64,000 bases of DNA from Polyangia bacterium (GTDB lineage Bacteria > Myxococcota_A > Polyangia > Nannocystales > Nannocystaceae). The notes below the pieces were generated by a model. That model saw only the letters and a program-made list of their open reading frames with translations, made no database searches and was not told the origin of the DNA. The stretch's first letter is position 1, and every line of letters begins with the position of its first letter. This document shows, piece by piece, positions 10,756 through 19,421 of this stretch. The stretch is from NCBI GenBank assembly GCA_030430565.1, contig JAUIKS010000029.1:62001-126000 (forward strand), read 5' to 3'. The position numbers were made by a program, and so were the translations under genes.

Positions 10756-10903
10756 GCCACGAGCACGATACCGCTAATCGCCGGCGTGTGCACCGGCGTC
10801 GAGCACCTGCTTCAGCCGCCAGCTCAGGCCGGATCCGGTGAGCCGTGGACCGACTCGCCACGCGCCCGCCTACCGCCATCAGCGACGAGCGCGGGCGCCG
10901 GCG

Positions 10904-11062
10904 TCACCCGGCGCTGACGCCGGTGATCATGCCGACGAGCTCGCCGTCACGCTCGACGTCCCAGTTCCCCTGACACACGCTCCCGGAGGCGTAGGTCGTG
11001 ATGCCCACGTTCTCGACGCAGGTCGGCGCGCCCGAGCGCGTGAAGCCCTGGGAACCAGCGCC
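10904..11062 (-). pseudogene. Remnant of a secreted or exposed protein, C-terminal part only
   Basis: Read on the minus strand, this stretch gives about 50 protein-like residues, including CVENVGITTYASGSVCQGNW and ending VGMITGVSAG before TGA. Two Cys, a mix of residues and codon use like the neighbours make it look coding. There is no start codon, and a TGA lies in frame just upstream, so only the tail of a former gene seems to remain. The family is not recognised. Confidence 0.4.
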
Positions 11063-11139
11063 CCCGCCTCACCCAATTGCTGCTCGCTGTAACCACGATT
11101 GTCTCGCCAGCGCGCGCGCGACGACGCGGTTCCTATGGG

Positions 11140-11159
11140 ACATGTCCAATAAGACACTC
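11140..11159. promoter_or_regulatory. Operator-like site, weaker member of the TGTC-N6-GACA family
   Basis: ACATGTCCAATAAGACACTC keeps the TGTC-N6-GACA core exactly, but its outer bases no longer pair. It lies 217 bases before the start of the hydrolase gene at 11377 and upstream of the decayed minus-strand fragment. Confidence 0.3.
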
Positions 11160-11376
11160 AAAACAAACACTGCCAACTCGGGCGCCGGCTCCCCGCTCCT
11201 GGCCGCGCCGCGCCGGCCCCACCGCGACGCGGCGCCCGGGCCCCCGCCGCCGCCGATGCCGACCCGACACCGAGCGACTCGATCGCGCGGGCCGACCTCG
11301 CCGCCCCGCGCCGAAACCACCGTTCTCGACGTTCTCAGCGCGATTTTCTGCTTGCTGGCGCGTCGTCGAGGGCCCC

Positions 11377-12312
11377 ATGATGCACCCGCCCATGATCGTG
11401 ACGACCCCCTCGGCCTTCCTGAGCGCGCTCGACGAGCGCGAGCGTCAAGCGACGACGCGCGCCGCGCCGACCACGATGGCGGCGGCGCTGCTCGTGCACC
11501 CGCGCGGCTTTAGAGTCTCCGGTCAGTCGGTCGATAACGTCTACATGACCGTTGGGCCCGTCGACAGCGCGCGCGCCGTCGACCAGCACCACGCGCTGAT
11601 CGGCGCGCTCGAGCGCTGCGGGCTCCCGGTGCTCGTGTTCCCCGGCCGACCCGATCTCGAGGACGGCGTGTTCCCCAACAACGCCTTCGCCACCCGCCCC
11701 GGACGCCTGATCGTCGGCTCGATGTGCCACCCGATCCGCCAGGGCGAGACGCGGCGCGAGGACATCCGCCGGTTCTTCCGCGACGTCGCAAGGCGAACGA
11801 TCGTCGACCTCTCGACGCGCGCGCTGGTCGCTGAGCTGACGGGGCCGCTGATCATCGATCACCGGCGCTCGATCGGCTACTGCGGCATGTCCCAGCGCGT
11901 CGACGAGGCCGGCTGCGCGGCGATGCACGAGGCCTTCGAACTCGCGCTGACCTACCGCTTCGACCTGAAGCCGGACGAGTATCACACCAACGTCGTGATG
12001 TCGGTGCTCGCCGGTCGGGCGCTCGTGATCCACCCGGGCAGCTTCGCCGACCCGGCGGTCCCAGAGGCGATCGCCAAGGCCTACCCCGACCGCGTGCTCA
12101 CGCTGAGCGACGAGGAGAAGCTCGGCTTCGCGGGCAACTGCATCGCGCTCACCGAGCGAGACGTGCTGCTGAGCAAGACCGCCTTCGACACCCTGCGCCC
12201 CGCCTCCCGCGCGGCCCTCGAGGGCTGGGGTTTCACGCTTCACCCGGTCGACGTCAGCGAATTCGAGAAGGCCGGCGGCAGCGTCCGCTGCATGGTCTGC
12301 GAGGTCTTTTGA
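11377..12312 (+). CDS. Amidinotransferase-fold hydrolase, CtlX/dimethylargininase-like
   Basis: A 311-residue protein of the guanidine-modifying (amidinotransferase) superfamily. Features are an early acidic motif before a substrate loop (DLEDGVFPNNAF), a His in DEYHTNVVMS, and the C-terminal Cys nucleophile in GGSVRCMVCEVF. Members hydrolyse guanidino or ureido groups of arginine derivatives, and CtlX acts on citrulline. The N-terminus (MAAALLVHPRGFRVSG) fits CtlX-like proteins, which start near that point. ATG at 11377 follows GAGGG; later ATGs are possible. No arginine genes are adjacent, so the substrate is unproven. Confidence 0.82.
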   Translation: MMHPPMIVTTPSAFLSALDERERQATTRAAPTTMAAALLVHPRGFRVSGQSVDNVYMTVGPVDSARAVDQHHALIGALERCGLPVLVFPGRPDLEDGVFPNNAFATRPGRLIVGSMCHPIRQGETRREDIRRFFRDVARRTIVDLSTRALVAELTGPLIIDHRRSIGYCGMSQRVDEAGCAAMHEAFELALTYRFDLKPDEYHTNVVMSVLAGRALVIHPGSFADPAVPEAIAKAYPDRVLTLSDEEKLGFAGNCIALTERDVLLSKTAFDTLRPASRAALEGWGFTLHPVDVSEFEKAGGSVRCMVCEVF

Positions 12313-12352
12313 TGGAGGCCGCCTCGACGCGCGGCGCGAGGTAGCGCGAGGA

Positions 12353-13855
12353 CTAGCGACAGGGCGCCAGCGCCAGCGCGGCGCCGTCGTGCAGGACCCG
12401 CGTCTCGGTGTAGGGGTCGCAGCCCTGCCCGCGCGGGACGTTGTCACAGCCGCCCCCGCCGGTGACGCGCTCGCCGCCCCAGATCACGAGATGCGCGCGC
12501 GTCAGCAGCTCGACGCGACGGTCGCGGCCCTGCACTGAGCGCGGCAGCGCGTGCTCGCGCCAGCGCAGCCCGTCCGCCGCGGGGTCGAGCACGAACGCCC
12601 GCGTGTCGGTGATGACCGCGACGCGCCCGTGGCCGGCGAGACGACGCTGCGCCGGCACCTTCGCCGGCACCCCGAACAGCTGCCAGCGCTCACGCTGCAG
12701 GTCGTAGGCGCCGCCGCGCTCGGCGTCCCACAGGTACACGACGCCGCCCTGCGCCACGCCCTGCACGGGCCCCGCGAAGCCAGGACCCGGGGCGACGGCG
12801 CGCCAGACGTCGCGCGCGGGATCGTAGCGCCCGCCGTCGATCAGCGTGCCCGCGCCGCGCCCGTCGACCACCGCCTCGCCGCCGTAGACAAAGAACTCGC
12901 CGCCGGTCCACACCGCGACCGCGTCGCGTCGCGGGCTCGGGGCCCCTGCGGTCGCGACTAGGCGCCAGCGATCGCGGCGCGCCTCGAACACGGCGCCGCC
13001 GGGGTACAGCTCGTAGGGTCCGCCGCTCGCTCGACCGCCGCCCCAGCTCAGGAAGAAGTCACCTCCGCTCGCGACCGCGGAGCTCTGCTGGGCGACCGCA
13101 GGGAAGATCGTCTCGTCGTAGGGCATGGTCACCCAGCGCCCGCGCGAGACGTGCAGGCGCTTGTCGGTCGGGATCAGCAAGCCGTCGGGCAGCGCCTGCT
13201 TGTGGCGCCCTGGGTACGGCGTCTTCGGCGTCGGCGGGATGCGCCGACCCGCGCGCTGTCTGGGGTCCACGAGCAGGCCCGAGCGATCCGGCGGAGCGCA
13301 GCAGAACGCCGCCTGCGCGTCATCGATCGCGACCGGCTGCGCGCGCGCGAGCTCGCTACGGATCGGATCGTGGGCGCGCCAGCGCGCCGCGCAGGGGTCG
13401 TAGCTCGCCGCCCAGCCGGTGTCGCGCTGATACGCGAGCGCGTGGCGACCGACCGCGAGCCCGACGGCTGGTTGCCGGCTCGAGCGTGGGTCGGGCGCCT
13501 TCGGGATGGGGCGCCAGCGGCCGCGACCGGGCGCGATCGATGCCGGCGGCGCCGGGGATACCTGTCCCACGAGACCTATTGATCGAGTCGCGGTCTGGGC
13601 GCCCGTCGCCGATCCCGTCGTCGACGATCCACCATCGCGCGCGCGCTCCCGCGAGGCGTCGCGCGGCGCGGCCCCGTCCCCCGCGGGCGCCGGCGTCGGG
13701 GCCGGCCTCGCTCCGCGGGCGTGACCGCCCGGGAACGGCGACGGACCGGCCTCGCGCTCCCGTGACGACGCGCAGCGCGTCACCGAAACCGCGAGCCCCA
13801 GCGCGGTGACCATCACGAGCGCGCGTCGAAGGGGGGGCGAGGGCGACTCGAGCAT
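12353..13855 (-). CDS. Putative lipoprotein with kelch-like beta-propeller features
   Basis: A 500-residue protein with a lipoprotein signal (ALGLAVSVTRC, Cys near 28) and a Pro/Ala/Arg-rich linker to about residue 110. A region with recurring phrases such as AVWTGGEFFVYGGE and GGRYDPARDVWRAV follows, as in kelch/galactose-oxidase propellers. Likely displayed on the envelope. The function is unknown. It converges with the CtlX-like gene and is divergent from the next gene. Confidence 0.65.
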   Translation of the reverse strand: MLESPSPPLRRALVMVTALGLAVSVTRCASSREREAGPSPFPGGHARGARPAPTPAPAGDGAAPRDASRERARDGGSSTTGSATGAQTATRSIGLVGQVSPAPPASIAPGRGRWRPIPKAPDPRSSRQPAVGLAVGRHALAYQRDTGWAASYDPCAARWRAHDPIRSELARAQPVAIDDAQAAFCCAPPDRSGLLVDPRQRAGRRIPPTPKTPYPGRHKQALPDGLLIPTDKRLHVSRGRWVTMPYDETIFPAVAQQSSAVASGGDFFLSWGGGRASGGPYELYPGGAVFEARRDRWRLVATAGAPSPRRDAVAVWTGGEFFVYGGEAVVDGRGAGTLIDGGRYDPARDVWRAVAPGPGFAGPVQGVAQGGVVYLWDAERGGAYDLQRERWQLFGVPAKVPAQRRLAGHGRVAVITDTRAFVLDPAADGLRWREHALPRSVQGRDRRVELLTRAHLVIWGGERVTGGGGCDNVPRGQGCDPYTETRVLHDGAALALAPCR

Positions 13856-13937
13856 CGGGGGCCCATGGTACCGCGCGAGGTCAGCGCGCGGACGCTCGTC
13901 GCGTTGCGCCGCGATCCGGCGGCGCTATGGTGTATCG

Positions 13938-14555
13938 GTGCGTCTCGAGCCGCTGCCCTTCCCCTTCGGCGCGGGCCCCTTCCGCGGTCGCGGCATCGTC
14001 TTCAAGGGCTACTTCGAGTATGTCTCTCGAGCCATTCCCGACGGCGCGCGCCGGGTGCTCGCGACCTGCCGAGATCCGCGCGTGGGCGAGTTCTTCACGC
14101 AGATCTTCCTGGCGACCGCGTACTACGACCTCTCGCCGCTGATCCTGCTCGCGCGCGCCGCCGCGCGCGTCGAGGGCGTGCGCGTCGATCAGCTCGTGCG
14201 CCAGCGCGCCCGGACCTCGGCAGACAGCGTAGTCCGCGGCCTCTACCGCAACCTCCTCACCGCGGAGACCGGCGCCGAGATGGCGGGTCGCCTGCCCCGC
14301 GTGTTCGCGCGCTATTTCGACCCGTGTCACGCCGAGCTCGAGGCCGTCGACGACGCGTCGCTGCGCGTGCGCTTCCGCGGGCTCCCAGCGCCCGCGCTCG
14401 GCTGGTACGTGTGGTCCAACGAGGGCTTCGTCGGTCGCGCGCTCGAGATCGCCGGCGCCGCGCAGCCGCGGTTTCGCTGGTCGACGCCGATGGATGACGG
14501 CGCGCTCCAGGGCGTCACGCAGCAGTCCGTCGAGCTCGAGGTGCGATGGCGCTGA
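13938..14555 (+). CDS. Myxobacterial conserved protein, DUF2378/TIGR02265-like
   Basis: A 205-residue soluble protein starting MRLEPLPFPF. The early FKGYFEYV followed by helices with a regular pattern (DPRVGEFFTQIFLATAYYD) resembles the DUF2378 family, which is largely confined to myxobacteria and has no known function. I recall this family only moderately well. GTG at 13938 is chosen; the frame upstream overlaps the divergent lipoprotein gene. It ends 42 bases before the start of the HmuY-like gene and is probably transcribed separately. Confidence 0.6.
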   Translation: MRLEPLPFPFGAGPFRGRGIVFKGYFEYVSRAIPDGARRVLATCRDPRVGEFFTQIFLATAYYDLSPLILLARAAARVEGVRVDQLVRQRARTSADSVVRGLYRNLLTAETGAEMAGRLPRVFARYFDPCHAELEAVDDASLRVRFRGLPAPALGWYVWSNEGFVGRALEIAGAAQPRFRWSTPMDDGALQGVTQQSVELEVRWR

Positions 14556-14591
14556 GCGCCGTTGAACGACGCCGTCGCTCGGTGTAGGGTT

Positions 14592-14608
14592 TTGAAAATG
14601 GTTTTCAA
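14592..14608. promoter_or_regulatory. Iron-box-like palindrome, site A
   Basis: TTGAAAATGGTTTTCAA has perfect outer arms TTGAAA/TTTCAA around five bases. It is one of four such sites between 14.6 and 22.3 kb and sits on the ATG of the HmuY-like gene. The symmetry and A/T content fit a Fur-family operator; the regulator itself is not in this window. Confidence 0.65.
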
Positions 14609-15200
14609 CTATCGTCTCGGCGCCTCGCTCGGAGGTCTCTGTCTCGCGGGCCTGCTGACGCTCGGCTGCGGCCCCGGAGAGGACTTCTCGCTGCCCGAGT
14701 GCATGTCGGACTGGTGCACGAGCGAGGATGAGCCCGAGGGCTACTACAACACCACCGTGCACGCGCCCGAGTCCGAGGAGTTCGTGTTCTTCTCGTTCGC
14801 GGACCCAGGCGAGCCGGTCACGCAGAAGCGCGTCGACAAGGGCGAGTGGGACCTCGGCTTCGCGCGGACCACGATCATCGTCAACGGGGGGATCAGCGGC
14901 GACGGGGGCGTCGAGGTCGCGCTGCTCGACGAGGCCGCGCTCGACGATGTCACGCCGGCGGACGTGCCCCAGGAGGGCTGGTTCACCGACGCCGACGGGA
15001 ACAACGGCCTCGCGTTTGAGCGCGAGAGCAAGTGGTACAACTACAACCTCGCGCGTCACGTCGTCGAGGTGCGCCCGCGGGTCTACCTCGTGCGCGCCGC
15101 CAGCGGGCGCGTCTACGGCCTCGAGATGCTCAGCTACTACAGCCAGACGGGCGAGTCGCGGTTCCCGACCTTTCGCTGGACCGCGCTCGACGAGCTCTGA
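14598..15200 (+). CDS. HmuY-like haem-binding lipoprotein
   Basis: A 200-residue lipoprotein (signal LAGLLTLGC). It shows the HmuY family layout: a WDLGFARTTIIVNGG-type core with N-G-G followed by SGDGG, then near the C-terminus VYLVRAASGRVYGLEMLSYY. HmuY proteins bind haem outside the cell and hand it to a TonB-dependent receptor, here presumably the convergent receptor gene 37 bases downstream. The ATG lies inside palindrome A, with TAGGG eight bases upstream as ribosome site. Binding of the regulator there would cover the start codon. Confidence 0.8.
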   Translation: MVFNYRLGASLGGLCLAGLLTLGCGPGEDFSLPECMSDWCTSEDEPEGYYNTTVHAPESEEFVFFSFADPGEPVTQKRVDKGEWDLGFARTTIIVNGGISGDGGVEVALLDEAALDDVTPADVPQEGWFTDADGNNGLAFERESKWYNYNLARHVVEVRPRVYLVRAASGRVYGLEMLSYYSQTGESRFPTFRWTALDEL

Positions 15201-15236
15201 TCGACCGCTCGATCGCGCGTGCGGTCGCGCGCTCGC

Positions 15237-17357
15237 TCAGCGCCGACGCGGGCGCCCCAGCGGCTCGTCGAGCCAGTAGCGCAGCGTCACGCCGCCGTAG
15301 AAGCTGCGCGGCACGATCGGCAGGAAGTTCGGGTCGCCGGCGTTCGCCAGGTTGTCGGCGCCGACGAACACGGTGAAGTGCTTCAAGAAGCTCTGCGACA
15401 CGCGGACATCGAGCGAGAGGTAGGGGTCCAGGTACACGGTGTCGGTGTCGCCCTCGACGAGCGTCGCGGTGTCGAAGGGCTGGCGACCGAAGACCGCGCC
15501 GCGCAGCTGCGCGCGGGTCCCCCACTCCTGGTGGTGAAACGAGAGCCGAAACGCGCCCTGGTGCCGCGGGCGCTGCGGGAGCGGGCGCTCTTGGAGCACG
15601 CCGTCCTCGTCGGGGGAGCGATCGCGGGCGTCCATGAACGTGTAGGAGCCGTCGAGCGCGAAGTGCTTGAGGAAGCGCAGCGCGGCGCGGGTCTCGACGC
15701 CGCGGGTCTGCGCCTCGCTGATGTTGATGTACTGAAACACCGTCGTGCCGTTCTCGAACAGCGCGAGGCTCGTGGGCGTGGCGATCAGGTTGTCGATCTG
15801 GTTGTGGAAGTACGCGACCGAGAGCTGCCCCCACTCGCGCGCGCGCAGCTCCGCGCCGCCGTTGAAGCCGCGGGAGTACTCGGGCTTGAGCTCGGGGTTG
15901 CCGATCACGACGTAGCCGACCGACTGATTGGCGAACTGCAGGTACAGCTCCTTGAAGTCCGGCGCGCGAAAGCCCAGGCCGTAGCTCGCGCGCAGCGTCA
16001 GCCACCGCAGCGGGTCGACGCGCCCGGCGATCTTCGGCGTGACCACGCCGCCGAACTGACTGTCGAGGTCGAGGCGCGCGCTCGGCACGAGCATGACCCA
16101 CGGCTCCCGGGCGATCAGCCACTCGTCCTGGGCGTAGAGCGCGTAGCGGTAGCGACGGCGGTTGTCGCCCGTCACGCGCGCGGCCTCGATCTGCTCAAAC
16201 GAGGTCTGCGCGCCCGTCGTGATCGTGTGCGAGGTCAGCGGGCCGTCCAGCGTGTGATCGTACTGGGTCGTGAGCTCGGCGATCTGGTCGATCGTGCGCT
16301 CGCGGCTGTCCATCGCGTCCGAGCCGCGCTGATCCGAGGTGAGCAGGTCGTTGAAGTAGGCGTAGCGCGCGATGAAGCGCAGCCGCGCCGGCGCGGACCA
16401 GCGGATCTCGGGCGTCACGGTCGCGTTGACGATCCGCGTCAGGTTGCGGCGATCGTAGTTGGCCCGCGGCGCCGAGAACAGCACCCCGCGGACGTCGCGG
16501 TGCTGAAAGTCGACACGTGTCCCGACGCGCAGGTCCACCGGGACATCCGGGCTGTAGTCGGCCGCGAGCGCGACGTTCGCGTTGTTCTGGGCGTTGCCGG
16601 AGGTCGACTGGTCCGCCTCGAGGCGCTCGGGGTCCGGCAGCGTGAAGCCGTCGGTGTGGTGCCAGCCGCCCGTGAGCGAGAGGCCCCAGCGCTCGCGCCG
16701 GAGGCCGGTGCGCGCGCTCAGGTCCGCGGTGTTGAAGCTCCCGTAGGACGCGTGCAGCTCGCTCTCGTAGGGCTTCTTGGACTTGCGCGTGATGATGTTG
16801 ATGACGCCGCCCATCGCGTCCGAGCCGTAGAGCGAGGAGCTGGGGCCCTGCACGATCTCGACCTGCTCGATGTCCTCGGCCTGGAAGCGCGTGAGGTCGA
16901 TGACGCCGTTGATCCGCCCGGTGACGCGCTGCCCGTCGACCAGGATCAGCGTGTAGCGCGGGTCGAGGCCCTGCAGCTGGACCCCCGCCCCGCCCGCGCC
17001 GGCGAAGCCGCGCTGGACCTGAAGGCCAGGTTGCTCCTCGAGCAGCTCGGCGAGGTTCTCGGCGCCCGAGGCCTCGATCTTGTCGCGCCCGAGCACCTGG
17101 GTGGTCACCGCGGTGTCGCCGATCGCCTGCGAGGTCCGCGACGCCGTAGAGACATAGACCTCGCGCGCGTCGATCGTGAAGGGGAGCGGCGCGTCCTCGG
17201 CCTCCGCGGGCGCGTCGACCTCCGCGGGCGCGTCGGCGGGCGCCTCGGGCCCCTCCGCGGGAGCCGGCTCCGCGCGCGCCGCCACGCAGCACAGCGCCAT
17301 CGCGGCCGAGACGCCTCCGCGCGCCGAGATCAGACTGTGGGGGCGGAGCCGTCGCAC
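15237..17357 (-). CDS. TonB-dependent outer-membrane receptor, haem-type
   Basis: A 706-residue receptor. A signal peptide is followed by a Pro/Ala/Glu linker, a plug (EVYVSTASRTSQAIGDTAVT onward, with NLAELLEEQPG and VEIVQGPSSSLYGSDAMGG) and a 22-strand type barrel ending in an aromatic-rich LRYW segment. The extracellular part contains FRAP (YGLGFRAPDFKEL) and NPEL, the paired motif found in haem receptors such as HemR/HmuR. It starts 10 bases after the second HmuY-like gene, so the two form an operon. It probably imports haem handed over by the HmuY-like proteins. Confidence 0.88.
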   Translation of the reverse strand: MRRLRPHSLISARGGVSAAMALCCVAARAEPAPAEGPEAPADAPAEVDAPAEAEDAPLPFTIDAREVYVSTASRTSQAIGDTAVTTQVLGRDKIEASGAENLAELLEEQPGLQVQRGFAGAGGAGVQLQGLDPRYTLILVDGQRVTGRINGVIDLTRFQAEDIEQVEIVQGPSSSLYGSDAMGGVINIITRKSKKPYESELHASYGSFNTADLSARTGLRRERWGLSLTGGWHHTDGFTLPDPERLEADQSTSGNAQNNANVALAADYSPDVPVDLRVGTRVDFQHRDVRGVLFSAPRANYDRRNLTRIVNATVTPEIRWSAPARLRFIARYAYFNDLLTSDQRGSDAMDSRERTIDQIAELTTQYDHTLDGPLTSHTITTGAQTSFEQIEAARVTGDNRRRYRYALYAQDEWLIAREPWVMLVPSARLDLDSQFGGVVTPKIAGRVDPLRWLTLRASYGLGFRAPDFKELYLQFANQSVGYVVIGNPELKPEYSRGFNGGAELRAREWGQLSVAYFHNQIDNLIATPTSLALFENGTTVFQYINISEAQTRGVETRAALRFLKHFALDGSYTFMDARDRSPDEDGVLQERPLPQRPRHQGAFRLSFHHQEWGTRAQLRGAVFGRQPFDTATLVEGDTDTVYLDPYLSLDVRVSQSFLKHFTVFVGADNLANAGDPNFLPIVPRSFYGGVTLRYWLDEPLGRPRRR

Positions 17358-17367
17358 GCGCGCGCTG

Positions 17368-17982
17368 TCACGTCGGCGGGTCGACCGCGGCGATCCGCGA
17401 GGTCACGTACCCGGCCGTGCCGGCCTGATCGTAGTAGTCGAGGACCTCGACCTTGTAGTAGTTCTGCTCGACCGTGCGCACCACGTACACGCGCCCCGTG
17501 GGCGAGAGCGTGTGCTCGTCCATGTCGTAGTCAAACCACAGGTCGAAGGCGTAGCCCGGCTCCACGTCCTCCATGCCGCCGACCGGGTCGACGACGTTGT
17601 CGGTGACGTAGCCGTCCGCGGGCGCGACGGTCACGTCCTCGTAGACCGCGTCGTCGAGGCGCGCGACCGCGACCTCGCCCGTCCCCGAGGTCCCGCCGTT
17701 GACCGCGATGTTGAAGCGCTGAAACGCCATGTCCCACTCGGCCGAGTCCTCGGGCGTCGCGGGCGTGACGAGCTCGTCTGTCTCGAGGTCCAGGTAGACC
17801 CAGCGGTCGTAGTCCGTCGCGTCGAAGGTCTGGGCGTCGTCGGGGTAGACGACGGGCTCGCCGCCCGTCTCACCCTCGCTCGTCTCGCCGCCCGAGCCGT
17901 CGCAGGCGACGGGCCCGAGACCGACGAGCGCCGCGAGGGCTACCGCTACGCTGAGTGTCGACGCAGTGCTCGTGAACCGCAC
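17368..17982 (-). CDS. Second HmuY-like haem-binding lipoprotein
   Basis: About 204 residues with lipobox GPVAC, a short Gly/Glu linker and the HmuY core (AEWDMAFQRFNIAVNGG, then SGTGEV) and C-terminal VYVVRTVEQNYYKVEVLDYY. It is a diverged paralogue of the plus-strand HmuY-like protein and the first gene of the unit with the TonB receptor. The start is uncertain: GTG at 17982 gives a clean signal peptide, while GTGs at 18030 and 18072 are also in frame, the latter touching palindrome B. The opposite orientation of the two copies suggests the receptor is served by both. Confidence 0.8.
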   Translation of the reverse strand: MRFTSTASTLSVAVALAALVGLGPVACDGSGGETSEGETGGEPVVYPDDAQTFDATDYDRWVYLDLETDELVTPATPEDSAEWDMAFQRFNIAVNGGTSGTGEVAVARLDDAVYEDVTVAPADGYVTDNVVDPVGGMEDVEPGYAFDLWFDYDMDEHTLSPTGRVYVVRTVEQNYYKVEVLDYYDQAGTAGYVTSRIAAVDPPT

Positions 17983-18074
17983 GGGCGCGATTCTTACATG
18001 AAACTGAAGACTGCTCTCCGACACGCTCACGCCGTCGGCGCGTTCGCGCCGCTCCACCCTCGACAGAAGCACAG

Positions 18075-18091
18075 TTGATAATGGTTTTCAA
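18075..18091. promoter_or_regulatory. Iron-box-like palindrome, site B
   Basis: TTGATAATGGTTTTCAA differs from site A by one base. It lies two bases upstream of the earliest in-frame GTG of the second HmuY-like gene and just downstream of the HTTM operon, so it should control the lipoprotein-receptor unit. Confidence 0.6.
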
Positions 18092-18143
18092 CTTCACAAA
18101 TACGAATCAGCTGAGCGCGTGAATCCGCGCGTCGCCGAGCGCC

Positions 18144-18953
18144 TCACGCCGCGCGCGGACGCGGCGTGATGAAGCGCTCCCAGGGCGCGAAGGTGTAAAC
18201 CGCGATCAGGGCGACCTGACTCAAGAAGTCGATGTGCAGCGTGACGTGGATCGCCAGGTGCATCCCCAAAAGCGCCGCGCCCACGATCCGCCGGGCGCGG
18301 CGCCCCAGCAGCATCAGCGGCGCCAGCAGCTCGATCACCAGCACCGAGGCCTGGGCCGCGCGCGCGAACAGGCGATCGGAGAGCAGCAGCCGGGTGATGA
18401 AGGAGCCCTCGTCGCCGAGCCAGTCGAGCCAGAGCTGCAGCGAGAGGCCGTCGCCCCAGGACGGCCCGACGAGGAGGAGCTTGGCGAGCCCCGCCTGGGC
18501 GTAGAATTGCGCGATCAGGAAGAGGCAGAGCCGCATCGTCCAGGCGGGCGCGCGCGCGCGCGGCGAGTCGCGGCGCAGGTGCGCCTGGCTCCACAGCGCG
18601 TGCGCGCACAGCAGCAGCGCCGGGACGACGTACTTGTGGCGAAACCACGGCAGGTTCTCCCAGTACAGCGATCCGACCGCGATGAAGCCGAGCGTCGCGG
18701 CCCAGGCCGAGTACGGCAGCGCGCGTCGCAGCGCCCACAGAGCACCTGCCCCAATGAACAGGATCTTGCAGGCCCGAAGCAGCGTCGGGCTGGTGAGCGC
18801 GCGCGCGGGCAGCAGGTAGCCGAGCAGCGAGACCGGCCCTCCGCGCGGGTAGCCGGGGTAATTGAGCTCGGCCTCGAGCGTCAGCCAGGCGCAGATCAGC
18901 AGCAGCGCCCACAGGATCAAGAGCGGCCAGCGGGAGCTCTCCGCGTCAGCCAT
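18144..18953 (-). CDS. HTTM-domain membrane protein (vitamin-K-carboxylase-like)
   Basis: A 269-residue protein with about seven to eight hydrophobic segments. GSLYWENLPWFRHKYVVPAL, LIAQFYAQAGLAKLL and GDGLSLQLWL are typical of HTTM (horizontally transferred transmembrane) proteins, related to gamma-glutamyl carboxylase. Bacterial HTTM proteins are mostly of unknown activity; some may modify proteins or quinones. It is the last gene of a minus operon and overlaps its partner gene by eight bases. Its presence next to a thioredoxin and DUF3570 is noteworthy. Confidence 0.78.
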   Translation of the reverse strand: MADAESSRWPLLILWALLLICAWLTLEAELNYPGYPRGGPVSLLGYLLPARALTSPTLLRACKILFIGAGALWALRRALPYSAWAATLGFIAVGSLYWENLPWFRHKYVVPALLLCAHALWSQAHLRRDSPRARAPAWTMRLCLFLIAQFYAQAGLAKLLLVGPSWGDGLSLQLWLDWLGDEGSFITRLLLSDRLFARAAQASVLVIELLAPLMLLGRRARRIVGAALLGMHLAIHVTLHIDFLSQVALIAVYTFAPWERFITPRPRAA

Positions 18954-19419
18954 CGTCGCCTCGCCACGCGGGGTTGTGCACCCGCAGTCGCGCGCGACGG
19001 AGCTCGCCGACGCGTCGATCATCGACCGGGCCGATCAGCCGCTGCGTCACGTCGACGTAGGCGAGCGCGGGGCGCCGCGCGAGCTGCCGCGCGAGATGTT
19101 GGCGCAGCGCGTCCATCGACAGCACCCGCCCCGGATCGTGGACCGACGGCGGGCTGCGCCGCCCGTAGCCGTGACGCCCGAGGGTCGTCACGGGCGGGTC
19201 GTGGGGGTTATTGAGCTGAAGTTCGAAGTCCTCGAGCCGGAGCCGTCGCCCGTCGGGCGCGCGCAGCTCGTAGCGCGCGCGCTGGCGCAGCGGGTAGGCG
19301 AACATGGTCGGTGACGAGAGCGGGTACAGCTCGCGGACCAGCGGCGCGGCGATCGTGACGAGCGCCGCGAGCGCGATCCCGGCGCGACGCGCTCGCGCGT
19401 CGCGCTCGGTCAGCGACAT
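18946..19419 (-). CDS. Small membrane-anchored partner of the HTTM protein
   Basis: A 157-residue protein: one N-terminal membrane segment (AGIALAALVTIAAPLVRELY) followed by a soluble periplasmic part (SPTMFAYPLRQRARYELRAP). Proteins of this size with an SPTMFAY-like motif often sit beside HTTM genes, so it is probably the accessory subunit. ATG at 19419 lies two bases after the thioredoxin stop, and its end overlaps the HTTM start, so all are co-translated. The true function is unknown. Confidence 0.65.
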   Translation of the reverse strand: MSLTERDARARRAGIALAALVTIAAPLVRELYPLSSPTMFAYPLRQRARYELRAPDGRRLRLEDFELQLNNPHDPPVTTLGRHGYGRRSPPSVHDPGRVLSMDALRQHLARQLARRPALAYVDVTQRLIGPVDDRRVGELRRARLRVHNPAWRGDDG

Positions 19420-19421
19420 GC

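Larger units (their letters stand above)
10756..11376. other. Long intergenic stretch with gene remnant and operator-like site
   Basis: About 620 bases without an intact gene. It holds a decayed coding fragment on the minus strand (10904-11062) and a TGTC-N6-GACA type palindrome at 11140. The part around 11130-11170 is clearly richer in A/T than its flanks and may carry the promoter of the gene at 11377, although that leaves a leader of roughly 200 bases. I see no RNA gene. Confidence 0.5.

Noticed and set aside
13558..13577. ACCTGTCCCACGAGACCTAT as a regulatory palindrome
   Set aside because: It lies inside the coding part of the kelch-like lipoprotein, and its second arm is poor, so chance is more likely.
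15219..17606. 795-codon plus-strand open frame
   Set aside because: Antisense to the TonB receptor, which has all plug and barrel motifs.
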